A program made the translations under genes and the position numbers. 64,000 nucleotides of DNA, from contig JAVERT010000006.1 of NCBI GenBank assembly GCA_034006985.1, positions 1 to 64,000 of the forward strand, in the 5' to 3' direction. This document shows, piece by piece, positions 52,763 through 62,090 of the stretch (position 1 is the stretch's first letter; the number at the start of each line of letters is the position of its first letter). This DNA is from Gudongella sp034006985 (GTDB lineage: Bacteria; Bacillota; Clostridia; Tissierellales; Tissierellaceae). The notes below the pieces were generated by a model. That model saw only the letters and a program-made list of their open reading frames with translations. It ran no database searches and had not been told where the DNA came from.

Positions 52763-54829
52763 ATGAAAAGAAAATTCAACTATATTATTTACGAGAAATT
52801 TTCAAAGTTTAATGAAAGTTTGTCTAACTTCCTTCTGAGGATATTTCGATATAAAACTAATCAAGATGGTAAAAAAGACTTGGAATACTACAAGAGTGAA
52901 GAATTTTATAAACTTGCAGTACTTTTTATTGTTCTTGGATTATTACCGATAGTCTATGGTGCATACATGTTTTTTAAGGAGAATAATATAATGGCTGGGG
53001 TTTTAGAATTACTAATATATTTTGTTATTTTAGTAGTTATATCGAGCAGTCAAATTAGTATAAGCAAAAAGAGATATATTTTTGTTTTATGTATTTACTT
53101 ACTGGGTTTAATGCTACTGTTTATCAAGGGGCCAATGGGTGCGGGCCTAGTTGTAATAGTTACAACCTTTGGATTAGCTGCTTTTTTACTAAACAAAAGA
53201 CAAAACATATATTTTATTTTTATTAGTTTACTAGTATTTATAGGTATTTCAGTATTCTTTTATTTTAGACTTTTGAATAATTTGGGGATATATCAATATA
53301 AAGAATCATGGTATATAGTTGCTATTTCAGCACAATTAATGGGTATATTATTTGTGTTCATTATTAATAATCTTTTTAGTAATATTGAAAATCAAATAGA
53401 AGAGATTGAGAATAGGACAAAAACAATTTTAGAAAGTGAACAAAAATATAGACTATTGTTTGAGTTATCAGGTGTTTTGATAGGCTACTATTCACCCAAT
53501 GGGGTTCTAATATCTTATAATAAAAGAGCAGCAGAATACATGGGCGGAATTCCCGAAGATTTTTCAGGAAAATTAGTATATGATCTTTTCCCAAAGTCGT
53601 ATGCTGATAAATTATTAGAACGTATTAATAAGGCCTTATCAAGTGATACTCCTATGGAGTATGAAAGTCTTGTGCCCTTTATAACTGGAGAAAAATGGCT
53701 TTTCACCACAATCAATAGAATTATTGATTCGAAAGGTGATGCCAAAGGTGTGCAGGTTGTTTCGGTTGATATCGATGATAGAAAACAAGTAGAAGAAAGA
53801 CTAATTTACTCAAGTATTCATGATGATTTTACAGACCTATATAATCGCGTGTATTTTGAAGGAGAAAAAACTAAAATTGATAAAGATAGAAATTCAACTT
53901 ATGCAATAATTCTAATTGATATCAATGGCTTACAATTGACTAATGATGCTTTCGGTTACGATGAAGGTGACTATTTGATTCTTAAAACTGCAAAAATTAT
54001 TCAGAGCTGCTGCTTTAACAATGAAATTGTAGCCCGAATTGGGGGAGATGATTTCGGCATATTAATGCAAGCAGGAGAAAATGAGGCTAAAGATCTTATT
54101 CAGCGAATAATGGATAAATGCTATGAATATAATAAAGCACTAAAAAATAGTGAGCTCAGTATAAGCTTATCCACTGGGTATAGTTTAACAAGCGAGAATA
54201 AATCAGTTAATAAAGCGCAAAAAGAGGCAGTGGATAGTTTACAAAAAAATAAAATGCTTGAAGCTAAAAGTCATCAAAGCTCAATTATCGCAACAATTAT
54301 GGCGACCATGATTGAGAGAAGTCAGGAGACAAAGGAGCATGGTGATAGGATTGCATTGTATAGTAAAATGATTGGAGAAAAAATAGGTTTACCTCCAAAT
54401 AGCATGGATCAATTGCATCTATTATCAATGTTGCATGACATTGGGAAAATTGGAATTGATGACAGAATATTAAACAAACCTGGCAAATTGAACAATGAAG
54501 AATGGATAGAAATGAAAAAACATGCGGAGATAGGTTATCGAATTGCTATGTCTACTAGTGAGTTAACAACAAGTGCTGAATTAATACTTACCCATCATGA
54601 AAGATGGGATGGGAAAGGGTACCCACAAGGACTTTCTGGTGAGGATATACCTCTTCTTTCTAGAATTCTTGCCATTGCCGATGCTTATGATGCTATGACA
54701 GAAAATCGGGTTTATAGAAAAGCAATGACAAGTGAAGAGGCACTTGCTGAAATTAAAAATAATTTAGGCACACAGTTTGATCCTCAGCTTGCCGAACTAT
54801 TTATTAAACTTATACAGGAAATAATTTAG
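52763..54829 (+). CDS. Membrane PAS-GGDEF-HD-GYP cyclic-di-GMP protein
   Basis: A 688-residue protein: an N-terminal block of about six helices (50-210), a PAS domain (225-345), a GGDEF domain (355-500) and an HD-GYP domain (510-685). The cyclase motif is GGDDF rather than GG[DE]EF, so activity is doubtful. The phosphodiesterase is intact: HDIGKIG, then HHERWDGKGYP. It probably senses a membrane signal and hydrolyses cyclic di-GMP in the cytoplasm. AAAGGAG is before ATG 52763. Confidence 0.88.
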   Translation: MKRKFNYIIYEKFSKFNESLSNFLLRIFRYKTNQDGKKDLEYYKSEEFYKLAVLFIVLGLLPIVYGAYMFFKENNIMAGVLELLIYFVILVVISSSQISISKKRYIFVLCIYLLGLMLLFIKGPMGAGLVVIVTTFGLAAFLLNKRQNIYFIFISLLVFIGISVFFYFRLLNNLGIYQYKESWYIVAISAQLMGILFVFIINNLFSNIENQIEEIENRTKTILESEQKYRLLFELSGVLIGYYSPNGVLISYNKRAAEYMGGIPEDFSGKLVYDLFPKSYADKLLERINKALSSDTPMEYESLVPFITGEKWLFTTINRIIDSKGDAKGVQVVSVDIDDRKQVEERLIYSSIHDDFTDLYNRVYFEGEKTKIDKDRNSTYAIILIDINGLQLTNDAFGYDEGDYLILKTAKIIQSCCFNNEIVARIGGDDFGILMQAGENEAKDLIQRIMDKCYEYNKALKNSELSISLSTGYSLTSENKSVNKAQKEAVDSLQKNKMLEAKSHQSSIIATIMATMIERSQETKEHGDRIALYSKMIGEKIGLPPNSMDQLHLLSMLHDIGKIGIDDRILNKPGKLNNEEWIEMKKHAEIGYRIAMSTSELTTSAELILTHHERWDGKGYPQGLSGEDIPLLSRILAIADAYDAMTENRVYRKAMTSEEALAEIKNNLGTQFDPQLAELFIKLIQEII

Positions 54830-54873
54830 ATTTTATTTGTTATTGCGGCTGGAAAAATGAATAAAAAATATAT

Positions 54874-55074
54874 TTGCGGGTATCCTACTCAATAGAAGAA
54901 GCCACTAAGTTTGAAATGTATCAGGACAAAGCAGGTGAATTTAGATTTAGATTAAACGCAAGGAACGGGAAAAGCATTTTGGCGTCTGAAGGATATTCTT
55001 TTAAAGGTAACTATTTAAAAGAGATCGAAAGCATACGAAAAAATGCATTTGAAGCAACTATTGAGGAGGAATAA
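54874..55074 (+). CDS. DUF1508 (YegP-like) small protein, start uncertain
   Basis: A 66-residue frame with one YegP/DUF1508 module: KFEMYQDKAGEFRFRLNARN and SEGYSFKGNYLKEIESIRKN. These small proteins bind a nucleotide or form filaments in some species; the role is open. The only start in frame is TTG 54874, without a Shine-Dalgarno sequence. Adding one A to the AAAAAA run at 54863-54868 would join it to an ATG at 54857. The next gene begins two bases after the stop. Confidence 0.7.
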   Translation: MRVSYSIEEATKFEMYQDKAGEFRFRLNARNGKSILASEGYSFKGNYLKEIESIRKNAFEATIEEE

Positions 55075-55076
55075 TT

Positions 55077-55295
55077 ATGGATATTAAAAGCACTATTCAA
55101 GATTTATTAAATAAAGTTATGAAAGATGATGATTTAAAAAGCAAATTTTTAGATGATCCAGTAAAAACAGTTAAATCATTGATAGGCGATGACTTGCCTA
55201 ATGACCAAATAAAAGCTATAGCGGATGGTGTTATGAGCAAGATTGGAATGGATAAAGCAGGAGATGCATTTAATAATATAAAGAAAATGTTCTAA
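55077..55295 (+). CDS. Small protein with a Nif11/leader-like end
   Basis: A 72-residue helical protein: DLLNKVMKDDDLKSKFLDD, PVKTVKSLIGDDLPNDQIKA and a short KIG-rich end. The phrase DDLPNDQIKAIADGV resembles the GDLPDDQLEAVAGG ends of Nif11-type RiPP leaders, but no core peptide, GG cleavage site or modifying enzyme is seen. Similar small proteins are common in Clostridia. Spacing shows it is translated with the DUF1508 gene. A terminator follows directly. Confidence 0.65.
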   Translation: MDIKSTIQDLLNKVMKDDDLKSKFLDDPVKTVKSLIGDDLPNDQIKAIADGVMSKIGMDKAGDAFNNIKKMF

Positions 55296-55327
55296 AAAAT
55301 GAGAGCGTATGCTCTCATTTTCTTTTT
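55296..55327 (+). terminator. Terminator after the leader-like small gene
   Basis: AAAATGAGAGC (55296-55306), loop GTAT, GCTCTCATTTT (55311-55321), then CTTTTT. The stem overlaps the stop codon. Confidence 0.9.
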
Positions 55328-55510
55328 AAATAATAGTTTGGTATAATATCTTTTGATATAGTTGGCAAGGTGCACTATAAGGATCGAATTTAGAAGAGAG
55401 TATATTCCTTCAGAGAAGTTTTCTTGTTTTTAAGAAGAAATTTTAAAAAAACAGGTGAATATATACTCATATAATATTATGAGATTTAGAAATAAAGGGG
55501 AGGCATAGTT

Positions 55511-56149
55511 ATGATATTAGGAATTTCAGGAAGTCCAAGGCCAAATGGCATAACTGCATCTGCAGTGAAAAAGATATTAGCTGAGAGTGGAGAAGAAACA
55601 GAATATATTTCTCTTGCTGGTAAAAAGATAAATGGTTGTATAAGTTGTTTAGGATGTACAAAAGACAACAAATGTGTGATCAAGGATGATTTCCCAGAAA
55701 TAGCAGAAGCTATGGTTCGCGCAGATGCAATTGTTTTTGGGGTCCCAAATTATTATAATGTTCCAAATGGTTTGTCTCACTGTTTACTAGAGAGATGTTT
55801 TTGTTTTCGCCATCAAGGGTCATTTCTGTTAAAAGATAAACCTGGTGTTATAGTTTCTACTGGTTATTCAGCAGATGAAGAAAATAGTCAAGTGTTAAAG
55901 ATTGTAGAGAACTTTCTTGTTAGTAATAAAATGAACATAGTATCCAAATTTTTAGTGGGAGCATTTTCACAATGCTACACTTGTGACTACGGGTTAACTT
56001 GTACAGATGGAAATGTGTATAGGGATAATGGATTTGTAGATGAAATTACTCTTTCTATGATGCCACCTAAACTTGAAGAACAACCACAATCCATAGAGAA
56101 ATGCAAAGATGCAGCAAAGATCTTACAAGGATTTTTTTCTAGGTCATAA
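55511..56149 (+). CDS. Iron-sulfur flavoprotein (NADPH-FMN reductase family)
   Basis: A 212-residue flavodoxin-fold protein. The FMN phosphate loop is GSPRPNGIT (8-16). The compact cluster motif CISCLGCTKDNKC (Cys43, 46, 49 and 55) fits an iron-sulfur flavoprotein of anaerobes, which moves electrons between ferredoxin and small acceptors. Two later CysxxCys pairs (CYTCDYGLTC) are an extra feature. GGGGAGG is before the ATG. Partner unknown. Confidence 0.86.
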   Translation: MILGISGSPRPNGITASAVKKILAESGEETEYISLAGKKINGCISCLGCTKDNKCVIKDDFPEIAEAMVRADAIVFGVPNYYNVPNGLSHCLLERCFCFRHQGSFLLKDKPGVIVSTGYSADEENSQVLKIVENFLVSNKMNIVSKFLVGAFSQCYTCDYGLTCTDGNVYRDNGFVDEITLSMMPPKLEEQPQSIEKCKDAAKILQGFFSRS

Positions 56150-56211
56150 TATTAATATGGTTTTGTAAAATTTATATGAAAATAGTTATTTTAAATGATA
56201 TAAATTAATAG

Positions 56212-56256
56212 AAACACTTTTTGTGAAAATAACATATCTCACAAAAGGTGTTTTTA
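56212..56256 (+). terminator. Terminator after the iron-sulfur flavoprotein
   Basis: AAACACTTTTTGTGA (56212-56226) pairs with TCACAAAAGGTGTTT (56239-56253), one G-U pair, then TTATC. Confidence 0.85.
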
Positions 56257-56402
56257 TCTATAAGGAAAAGATTAGCAATAAAGATATAGAAGCATCACTC
56301 TATTCATTATAAAAAAAATTCAGCTAAAGTTCAGATAGATAACAATTATACTTCAGTTTCATGTTTTATAATTAATATATATTGAGAAGAAGGAGTAAAA
56401 AG

Positions 56403-56637
56403 ATGAGCAAACCAATGTTAATAACCCTTAGACATAGCATTCTTATTCTGGGCTATTTCAGGAGGACTTGTTCTTCTTATATTTGCTAATAGAAAAAGCA
56501 ACGATACACCTTATATAATAGTACTTAATCTTGAAAAAGATAAAGCAGAAGGTCCAAAAGCATATATTAAGGATTACAGGATATTACTATATTGTTGGGA
56601 TATTCATATAATATTCTTTACTTGTACTATGATATAA
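56403..56637 (+). pseudogene. Frameshifted small membrane protein gene
   Basis: AAGGAGT precedes ATG 56403, but the frame stops after 28 codons. Removing one base in CCC (56425-56427) joins it to a frame that reads LDIAFLFWAISGGLVLLIFA and on to a stop at 56635. The repaired product is about 77 residues with one transmembrane helix and a charged tail. Read as decayed, or a sequencing error. Confidence 0.5.
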
Positions 56638-56684
56638 TTATTATCAATTAATAGGATCAAAGTTAGGAAAGGAATGGTTATAAA

Positions 56685-57371
56685 ATGGCTAAGATTTTAA
56701 TATGTGACGATGAAGCGGGTCTTCGTACAGTACTAAAGCGATATGCTATATTTGAAGGTCATCAAGTAACAGAGGCAGGGGATGGCATGGAGGCTGTGGA
56801 GCTTTGCCAGGAGAATTCTTTTGACTTAATTATTATGGATATTATGATGCCTAAGCTCGACGGGTTTTCTGCCGTAAAGGAAATTCGAAAAACTTCTGAA
56901 GTACCGGTAATTATGCTATCTGCTAGAGGTGAAGAGTATGATAAAGTATTAGGGTTTGAGCTTGGAATAGATGACTATGTCGTTAAACCATTTTCTTCAA
57001 AGGAAATTATGCTTAGAATAAGTGCTATTTTGAGAAGGACAGAGAAAAATAAATTCGTAGAACAAAAAGAAGATGGTCATATTATATTTGAAAAAGATGG
57101 GTTCAAGGTAGATATGACAGCATATAAAGTATTTATTGATAGAGTGCAAGTAGATTTGGCACCTAAAGAATATGATCTTTTGTTTTTTCTAATTCGCAAT
57201 AAAAATATCGCAGTGCCGAGAGAAAGAATTTTATCAGAGGTATGGGGATATGATTATATGGGGGACGATCGTACATTGGATACCCATATGAAACTGCTTA
57301 GAAAATCTATAGAACCATATGGTACTATAATTAAAACCATTCGTGGATTGGGGTATCGATTTGATGAATAA
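56685..57371 (+). CDS. OmpR-family response regulator
   Basis: A 228-residue regulator with a receiver domain (Asp8/Asp9, phosphoacceptor Asp52 in MDIMMP, Lys in VVKPF) and an OmpR-type winged helix at about 130-225 (LAPKEYDLLFFL, DDRTLDTHMKLLRKSI). It overlaps its kinase gene by eight bases. Confidence 0.93.
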   Translation: MAKILICDDEAGLRTVLKRYAIFEGHQVTEAGDGMEAVELCQENSFDLIIMDIMMPKLDGFSAVKEIRKTSEVPVIMLSARGEEYDKVLGFELGIDDYVVKPFSSKEIMLRISAILRRTEKNKFVEQKEDGHIIFEKDGFKVDMTAYKVFIDRVQVDLAPKEYDLLFFLIRNKNIAVPRERILSEVWGYDYMGDDRTLDTHMKLLRKSIEPYGTIIKTIRGLGYRFDE

Positions 57372-58653
57372 ACTTAAATTGCAATGGAAAATATTTGGAT
57401 TTCTTTTAGGGTTTTGCGCTTTGTTACTTGTGATTTTATGGATATTTCAGACAGTGTTTTTAAGAGATATGTACAAGATTATTCGTAAAGTTGAGATAGA
57501 CAGAGCTATTATGTTAGTGGAAAAAAATATTGATAATCCATCGTTTGAAGATATTTTATATAATATAGAATTAACTAATGAGATAACCATTAGACGAACA
57601 CAAGATTTCATTCCACCTATTCGACCAGATCCCAATATACATAATCGTAAAAAATCAGAAGCTATCACTAAAGTTAAGAAATTTGTTTTAGATGATGGGA
57701 ATGAGATTTCACTTACATTTTATGCATTTGTAACCCCAGTTGAGGCGACTGTATCTACTTTGAAATTGCAACTTATTATTATTACTGGAATTATGATGTT
57801 TCTTGCAATATTGCTTGCAATCATTATATCAAAGATTATATCAAAGCCTATTGAGCAGATTAATCAAAGTGCAAAGATGTTGACTACTGGTAATTATGAA
57901 ATAGATTTTAAAGGTGAAGGCTATCTAGAAATCAAAGAGTTATCTGATACTTTAAATATTGCAACTAGAGAGCTTTCAAAGGTGGAGAGATTAAGACGGG
58001 AGCTAATGGCAAATATATCCCATGATTTGAGAACTCCGCTTGCGCTTATTTACAGTTATAGTGAAATGATGCATGATTTTCCCAGTGAAATTACTTCTGA
58101 ACAGACCCAAATCATTATGGATGAAACAAAACGTTTAACTTTACTTGTAAATGATGTTTTAGACATTTCAAGTATTGAAAGAGGTGTTTCTAAACTCAAC
58201 AGAGTGAGATTTAATTTCACTGAAAATTTAGAGGAAAGTATAAATCGTATGAGAGAGCTTGTTAAGGATGGAAATTATCAGCTAGAATTTGAGAATGATG
58301 GGGATGTATATTTATTTGCTGATAAGGTGAAACTTAACCAAGCATTTTATAATCTCTTGCTTAATGCAATAGCTCACTGTGGGGATGTAAAGAAAGTAAC
58401 AGTGAAACAAATAATAAGAGAAGATATTGTAAAAATAGAGGTAATTGATTATGGAGATGGAATCAAACAAAGTGACTTACCTTATATTTGGGAGAGGTAT
58501 TATTCAGTTGATAAAAATCACAATAGATCTATAGTAGGTACTGGTTTAGGTCTTTCTATTGTAAAAAAAGTCATTGAAATGCACGATGGTGAATATGGGG
58601 TTGATTCTGAATATGGAAAAGGAAGTGTGTTTTGGTTTAGTTTAAAGATTTAA
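57364..58653 (+). CDS. Membrane sensor histidine kinase
   Basis: A 429-residue kinase with two transmembrane helices (about 8-30 and 140-160), an extracytoplasmic loop, HAMP to about 210, and HisKA with NISHDLRTPLALIYSYSEM. The ATPase domain has LLLNAIAHC, DYGDGIK and GTGLGLSI. Start ATG 57364 gives the overlap with the regulator gene stop. A terminator follows at 58813. It forms one of the two systems flanking the MacAB-like exporter. Confidence 0.92.
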   Translation: MNKLKLQWKIFGFLLGFCALLLVILWIFQTVFLRDMYKIIRKVEIDRAIMLVEKNIDNPSFEDILYNIELTNEITIRRTQDFIPPIRPDPNIHNRKKSEAITKVKKFVLDDGNEISLTFYAFVTPVEATVSTLKLQLIIITGIMMFLAILLAIIISKIISKPIEQINQSAKMLTTGNYEIDFKGEGYLEIKELSDTLNIATRELSKVERLRRELMANISHDLRTPLALIYSYSEMMHDFPSEITSEQTQIIMDETKRLTLLVNDVLDISSIERGVSKLNRVRFNFTENLEESINRMRELVKDGNYQLEFENDGDVYLFADKVKLNQAFYNLLLNAIAHCGDVKKVTVKQIIREDIVKIEVIDYGDGIKQSDLPYIWERYYSVDKNHNRSIVGTGLGLSIVKKVIEMHDGEYGVDSEYGKGSVFWFSLKI

Positions 58654-58812
58654 TTTCAATAAAATTTCGAGCGAATAAAACGAGTTGTTGAATTAGGATA
58701 TATTTCTAAAAGTGAGATAGAGCAATTTGTAGTAATCTGACTTATGCTAAATTCAAGAATTACAAAACAATTTGTAAATAGCAGATGTGAATTAAATAAA
58801 AGCAGAATAGGC

Positions 58813-58855
58813 AACCTCTTTAACCTTATTAGGTTAAAGGGGTTTTAATTTTTTT
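58813..58855 (+). terminator. Terminator between the two-component system and the exporter operon
   Basis: AACCTCTTTAACCT (58813-58826) pairs with AGGTTAAAGGGGTT (58831-58844), one G-U pair, then a T-rich run. Confidence 0.85.
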
Positions 58856-58863
58856 AGTTTATA

Positions 58864-58892
58864 TTGAATTCATATTAGAAGTATATTATAAA
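58864..58892 (+). promoter_or_regulatory. Promoter of the MacAB-like operon
   Basis: TTGAAT (58864-58869), a 17-base spacer and TATAAA (58887-58892), about 30 bases before the start. Confidence 0.55.
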
Positions 58893-58920
58893 AATATAAT
58901 AAGTTTAAGGGGGATTCTAA

Positions 58921-60162
58921 ATGAAGTCAAAAAAATCAAATAAAAAGAAAATTATTATTGGAGTAGTTATACTTGCACTCGTGGCAGTTTTAGTTTTTAG
59001 GTTTGCATTACGTCCACAGGTAGAAAACTATAGTGAAGAAACTGCAAAGACTCAAGATGTTACTACGTACTATAGTTTTAGTGGGAATATTGAATCTAAA
59101 GATAGTCAAATAGTAGTTTCTAAGAAGATTTTACCAATAAAGGAACTTTTTGTTAACGAGGGTGATGTGGTCAAAGTTGGAGATATACTGTTTACACTTG
59201 ATGACAGTAGCATATCTTCTAATGTTGAACAGTCCGCTGCAAGTCTTGAAATTTCTAAGATTAACTATGAGAAAATGGCAAGCACAACAAAACAACAACA
59301 AATGGCACAAGTATCAAGTTCGCTATCCACTGCAAAGCTTAATTTTGAAAATGCAAAATTAAATCTTGAAAGAACAACTGAATTATACGCAGGTGAGGGT
59401 GTTTCAAAACAAGCTTTGGAACAGGCTCAAAGTGGATATGATTCTGCAAAATTACAATTAGATTCTGCGCAAGAAAACTACGATGTAACAGATCGAGCTA
59501 GTGATCAAAATATACGTTCGGCTAAAGAACAAGTGAATCAAGCAGAAGCAAATTATGAATCTACTAAGAATCAAGTTGAAGATTTAACTGTTACTTCTGA
59601 AATAGATGGTATAGTTTCAGAAATATATGTAAAGGAAAATGAATCCTTAGTAACAGGCATAAGAATTATGGATATTGTAGACTACGATAATTTGGAAATC
59701 TTAGTCAAGGTAGATGAATTTGATATTGGAGCGATTACAGTTGGAAAAGAAGTTAGTGTTATGATTAACACTTTAGAAAAAGAAGTAGTGGGAGTGGTTT
59801 CGAAAATATCAAATCAAGCACAAACTGTAAATGGAGTATCTTTTTTTACTGCTAATATAAGTTTAGAAAATGATAAAGAACTACGCGTTGGTTTATCCGC
59901 TGAAATCGAAGCAATAAACAAAAATGAGACCAATGCAACCACGATTTCAATGAAAGCATTACAATTTGATAATGAAAACCAACCATTTGTTTACTATAGG
60001 GATGCAAATAACAAAGTAATTACTAAACCAGTAATCACAGGTATTAACGATGGTAATACTGTTCAAATTATAGAAGGAGTTAAATCGGGTGAAATTATTT
60101 TACTTCCCGAGAAAAGTGATGTAACGGGGCCTGCTTTTGGCAGTGGGTTAAGAAACAACTAG
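58921..60162 (+). CDS. Periplasmic-adaptor-like (HlyD/MacA) export protein
   Basis: A 413-residue protein with an N-terminal membrane anchor (about 9-28), a lipoyl half (about 55-95), a coiled coil with many Ala/Gln/Glu (about 95-215), the second lipoyl half and a beta-barrel region (LEILVKVDEFDIGAI). It resembles YknX of B. subtilis, the adaptor for YknYZ. AAGGGGG precedes the ATG. It is followed by an ATPase and a MacB-type permease. Confidence 0.87.
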   Translation: MKSKKSNKKKIIIGVVILALVAVLVFRFALRPQVENYSEETAKTQDVTTYYSFSGNIESKDSQIVVSKKILPIKELFVNEGDVVKVGDILFTLDDSSISSNVEQSAASLEISKINYEKMASTTKQQQMAQVSSSLSTAKLNFENAKLNLERTTELYAGEGVSKQALEQAQSGYDSAKLQLDSAQENYDVTDRASDQNIRSAKEQVNQAEANYESTKNQVEDLTVTSEIDGIVSEIYVKENESLVTGIRIMDIVDYDNLEILVKVDEFDIGAITVGKEVSVMINTLEKEVVGVVSKISNQAQTVNGVSFFTANISLENDKELRVGLSAEIEAINKNETNATTISMKALQFDNENQPFVYYRDANNKVITKPVITGINDGNTVQIIEGVKSGEIILLPEKSDVTGPAFGSGLRNN

Positions 60163-60174
60163 GAGGGAATCCGG

Positions 60175-60858
60175 ATGAGTAGAGAAATTATTTCTATGAA
60201 AGATATTGTAAAATCCTATCAATTAGGAGATGTAGAGCAGAGAGTATTAAAAGAAGTAAATTTAAAAGTTTATGATGGCGAATTCCTTTCTATTTTAGGA
60301 CCCTCAGGCTCAGGTAAAACAACTATGATGAATATTATTGGCTGTCTAGACACACCAACTAGTGGAGAGTTTTTTCTGGATGGTCGTGAAATTGCTGAAT
60401 TGGATGAAAAAGAGCTTGCTCAAATTCGTAGCAAGGAGATTGGATTCATTTTCCAATCATTTCAGTTATTACCTAGACTTAATGCTTTGGAAAATGTAGA
60501 ATTACCATTGATATATTCTAGAATGCCACAGGAATTACGTAAAAAAAGAGCTGAAGAAATGCTTGTAAGGGTGGGCCTGGAAGATAGATTGTATCATTAT
60601 CCTAATCAATTATCTGGGGGACAACAACAAAGAGTGGCAATTGCAAGAGCTCTGTCTACTAATCCAACTATTCTTCTTGCAGATGAACCAACAGGGGCAC
60701 TTGATCAAAAAACAGGCCAACAAATAATGGAACTTTTTCGTGAGCTAAATGATGAAGGGCGAACTATAATTATGATAACCCATGATCCTAATATAGCTAA
60801 AAATGCAACTAGGACTGTAGAGATAGTTGATGGGATTTTAACAGGGGGTGTGGTGTAG
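60175..60858 (+). CDS. MacB/YknY-type ABC ATPase
   Basis: A 227-residue ATPase. Walker A is GPSGSGKTT (about 41-49), Q-loop FQSFQLLPRL, signature LSGGQQQR and Walker B ILLADEPTG. AGGAGGG precedes the ATG. It drives the FtsX-like permease downstream. The likely job is export of an antimicrobial peptide or a toxic metabolite. Confidence 0.92.
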   Translation: MSREIISMKDIVKSYQLGDVEQRVLKEVNLKVYDGEFLSILGPSGSGKTTMMNIIGCLDTPTSGEFFLDGREIAELDEKELAQIRSKEIGFIFQSFQLLPRLNALENVELPLIYSRMPQELRKKRAEEMLVRVGLEDRLYHYPNQLSGGQQQRVAIARALSTNPTILLADEPTGALDQKTGQQIMELFRELNDEGRTIIMITHDPNIAKNATRTVEIVDGILTGGVV

Positions 60859-60860
60859 AA

Positions 60861-62060
60861 ATGATTATAGAAAGTATTAAAATGTCATGGAAGAACATCA
60901 TCCACAATAAAATGCGTTCTTTTTTAACGGTTCTTGGAATAGTCATTGGTGTAACTTCAATAATTGCTTTGATTACAATTGTAGAAGGCGTGACTGATGA
61001 AATGACTGACCAGTTTTCAAGCTTGGGTGCAGGTAAAATAACAGTGCAAGCAAATGGAACACCTTTGAAGCGAGGACTTAGTGATAATGATTTAAATGAG
61101 TTACTTCAAATTGATAATGTGACAGGAGTATCACCCACATTATCTCTAAATGCTTCAGTAGTTAGGAATTTAAACTTAGAAGAAAATGTAGCCATTGATG
61201 GGAAGAATGAAGTCTATTTTCAGCATAATCCTGATTTAATGCTACGAGGAAGACCACTGAATACTTTGGATATAGAAAGTAAGAATAAGGTGGCAATTAT
61301 AAATCAATCTCTTGAGGAAATATTGTTTTTTGGAGAAGATTCTATAGGAGAAACCATGCAAATTAACGGCATATCTTATACTGTTGTAGGCATATTTGAT
61401 GAGAATACTGAAACAGATTTAATATCTTCTAGGTCAAATGTGGAGGGAGAAAGTTCTGAGGGCAAGGCAATTATCCCTTATAAAACTGCCATGAGTATGG
61501 CAGGGATAAGCAACATTAGCTCTATCGAAGTGCTTATTGGAGATACAGACATGACGGATGAAGTTATTACTGAAACAGAGCTTGTGTTAAATCGAGCCTT
61601 TAATTACAAAGACAATAGTTATAGCATTATTAATATGGACAGTTTGCTAGAGGCAATGAATACCATGACTAATTTGCTGACTATCATGCTAGCAGGGATT
61701 GCATCAATTTCTTTATTAGTTGGAGGAATTGGAATAATGAACATGATGTTGGTATCTGTAACTGAGCGTACTACTGAGATTGGACTTAGAAAGGCACTTG
61801 GAGCAGAACCTAAGAGCATACAACTACAATTCCTGATTGAATCAATTTTCCTTTCTCTGATAGGAGGATTAATTGGACTATTTTTAGGATTAGGTATTTC
61901 ATGGATAGCTAATACAGCGATGGAAATTCCATATAGTATATCGACTTGGGCAGTAGTATTGGGTGTTGGTTTTTCAGCAACTGTGGGAATTGTATTTGGA
62001 TGGGCACCTGCAAGAAAAGCAAGCGCACTAAATCCAATTGATGCACTACGAAGTGTATAA
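60861..62060 (+). CDS. MacB/FtsX-type ABC permease
   Basis: A 399-residue permease with the four-helix MacB plan: one N-terminal helix (about 20-42), a long extracytoplasmic MacB_PCD domain (about 50-265) and three C-terminal helices (270-390, with RTTEIGLRKALGA before the third). It pairs with the ATPase and adaptor genes above. Confidence 0.92.
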   Translation: MIIESIKMSWKNIIHNKMRSFLTVLGIVIGVTSIIALITIVEGVTDEMTDQFSSLGAGKITVQANGTPLKRGLSDNDLNELLQIDNVTGVSPTLSLNASVVRNLNLEENVAIDGKNEVYFQHNPDLMLRGRPLNTLDIESKNKVAIINQSLEEILFFGEDSIGETMQINGISYTVVGIFDENTETDLISSRSNVEGESSEGKAIIPYKTAMSMAGISNISSIEVLIGDTDMTDEVITETELVLNRAFNYKDNSYSIINMDSLLEAMNTMTNLLTIMLAGIASISLLVGGIGIMNMMLVSVTERTTEIGLRKALGAEPKSIQLQFLIESIFLSLIGGLIGLFLGLGISWIANTAMEIPYSISTWAVVLGVGFSATVGIVFGWAPARKASALNPIDALRSV

Positions 62061-62090
62061 ATGGTATAATAACAATTAGAGGTGTATGAT

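Noticed and set aside
58669..58740. Short frame ERIKRVVELGYISKSEIEQF after the first kinase gene
   Set aside because: Looks like a possible gene tail, but it is too short and matches no family I can name.
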